NCBI RefSeq assembly: GCF_036324505.1
Contig: NC_086366.1
Span: 22,873,505 to 22,937,504 of the forward strand
Direction of reading: 5' to 3'
DNA from: Eleginops maclovinus
Taxonomy: Eukaryota; Chordata; Actinopteri; Perciformes; Eleginopidae
DNA: 64,000 nt
The notes under the pieces are model-generated. The model worked only from the letters and a program-made list of their open reading frames with translations. It had not been told where the DNA came from and did no database searches. Every line of letters begins with the position of its first letter. The stretch's first letter is position 1. This document shows, piece after piece, positions 63,216 to 64,000 of this stretch. The position numbers and the translations under genes were made by a program.

Positions 63216-64000
63216 CTCAACGAGAAAAATAACCATGTAGGTAGTGACAACGTTTTATCAGTTTACGACGTGTTATCCATTAGTCTAACTCAGTCAACTA
63301 GTGAAGAGTATCCTTACAACAATTACGATTCAAGTTACATATATACAATCTTATTATGGAAGCATCAGACATCATTATCTGTGTTATTAGTGATGAGAGT
63401 ATTATGAATACCCTCAAAATGTACAATAAATATGTTTTTCACAGGAAATAAAGAAGCCCTTTTTTTCTCGTGACAAGGAAACTGGAAAAAGACAAAAGTG
63501 AAGACAAGGACATAAGGGGGAGGGAACACGGCAAAAAACAGTGTTTTAATTTTCTCAGCTTCAAATATCCTGCTCTGTATCATACAGATGGCAAAAGGGT
63601 TCCTCGGTATGAGCATAGCCACGGTTTCACGAAGAGGCGGCAGAGCCTGCTTATAGGCTGGGGCTAATCTCCCATGCATGTATGAAGAGAACTGGATAAA
63701 TCGTTTGAGTAGGGGCCCCTTCATTCTTATGAAAGTTTTAAAGTTGCACTTGAATCCAAAATGGCCTAACTCTCGAGTACAAAAATACTCAGACTATCAA
63801 GGAATATTCCCGCGATCGGGCCCATAGAGCACTTGTTGTCCAGCATTATCCTGAAGACCTTCCTCCAATATTTATAACGTGACGTATAATATATACGTCA
63901 CGGCCGGTCATGGCTCAGTCAAATCAACGGGTGTTATGAGTGTTTTCCAACTAAATTCCTGCACTTGTTACCTTACAGCAGAAAATGATTGAAAAAGCAT

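Overview
This is nuclear DNA from a teleost fish, probably a percomorph-like species (that rank is a guess). The evidence is split genes with GT-AG introns, very dense long (CA)n/(GT)n microsatellites, and fish-type interspersed repeats. These include tRNA-derived SINEs, piggyBac-like and hAT-like MITEs, a 5'-truncated LINE with a GATG/GGAT tail, and a small TIR element. There is nothing prokaryotic here: no operons, CRISPR arrays, tRNA or rRNA genes.

Both protein-coding genes I can support lie on the minus strand. tbx2b (T-box transcription factor 2b) is complete in seven coding exons between 16808 and 23389. Its splice phases close exactly to a 683-residue protein. bcas3 enters from the right. 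Only its last two coding exons are recognisable (61135-61311 and 34183-34331), separated by an intron of about 26.8 kb. The order bcas3 then tbx2b, both in one orientation, matches the vertebrate BCAS3-TBX2-TBX4 block, so tbx4 is expected beyond the left edge. I see no tbx4 exon inside the window.

Layout: 1-15.5 kb is the tbx2b-tbx4 intergenic side, with microsatellites, two striking perfect hairpins and several candidate regulatory blocks. 15.5-16.8 kb is probable tbx2b 3'UTR. 16.8-23.4 kb is tbx2b. 23.4-23.95 kb is its 5'UTR and promoter. 24-33 kb is the short gap to bcas3, with a cluster of very long microsatellites at 27.2-29.2 kb. 33-34.3 kb is the bcas3 terminal exon and probable 3'UTR. 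34.3-61.1 kb is the giant last bcas3 intron, which holds most of the transposon remnants plus regulatory-looking blocks. 61.1-61.3 kb is the penultimate bcas3 exon. 61.3-64 kb is further bcas3 intron.

Functionally this looks like a genomic regulatory block: a developmental transcription factor gene beside a broadly expressed bystander gene whose long introns may carry the regulator's enhancers. The regulatory claims rest on motif reading only and need cross-species alignment. I found no convincing new protein system. The most unusual signals are structural: alternative hairpins at 11054-11100, a 16-bp perfect hairpin at 3966-4002, an inverted pair of CDX/HOX13-like sites at 54228-54247, a palindromic CRE-like pair at 63879-63901, and an 82-bp Z-DNA-prone tract beside paired CCAAT boxes near 13.0-13.2 kb.
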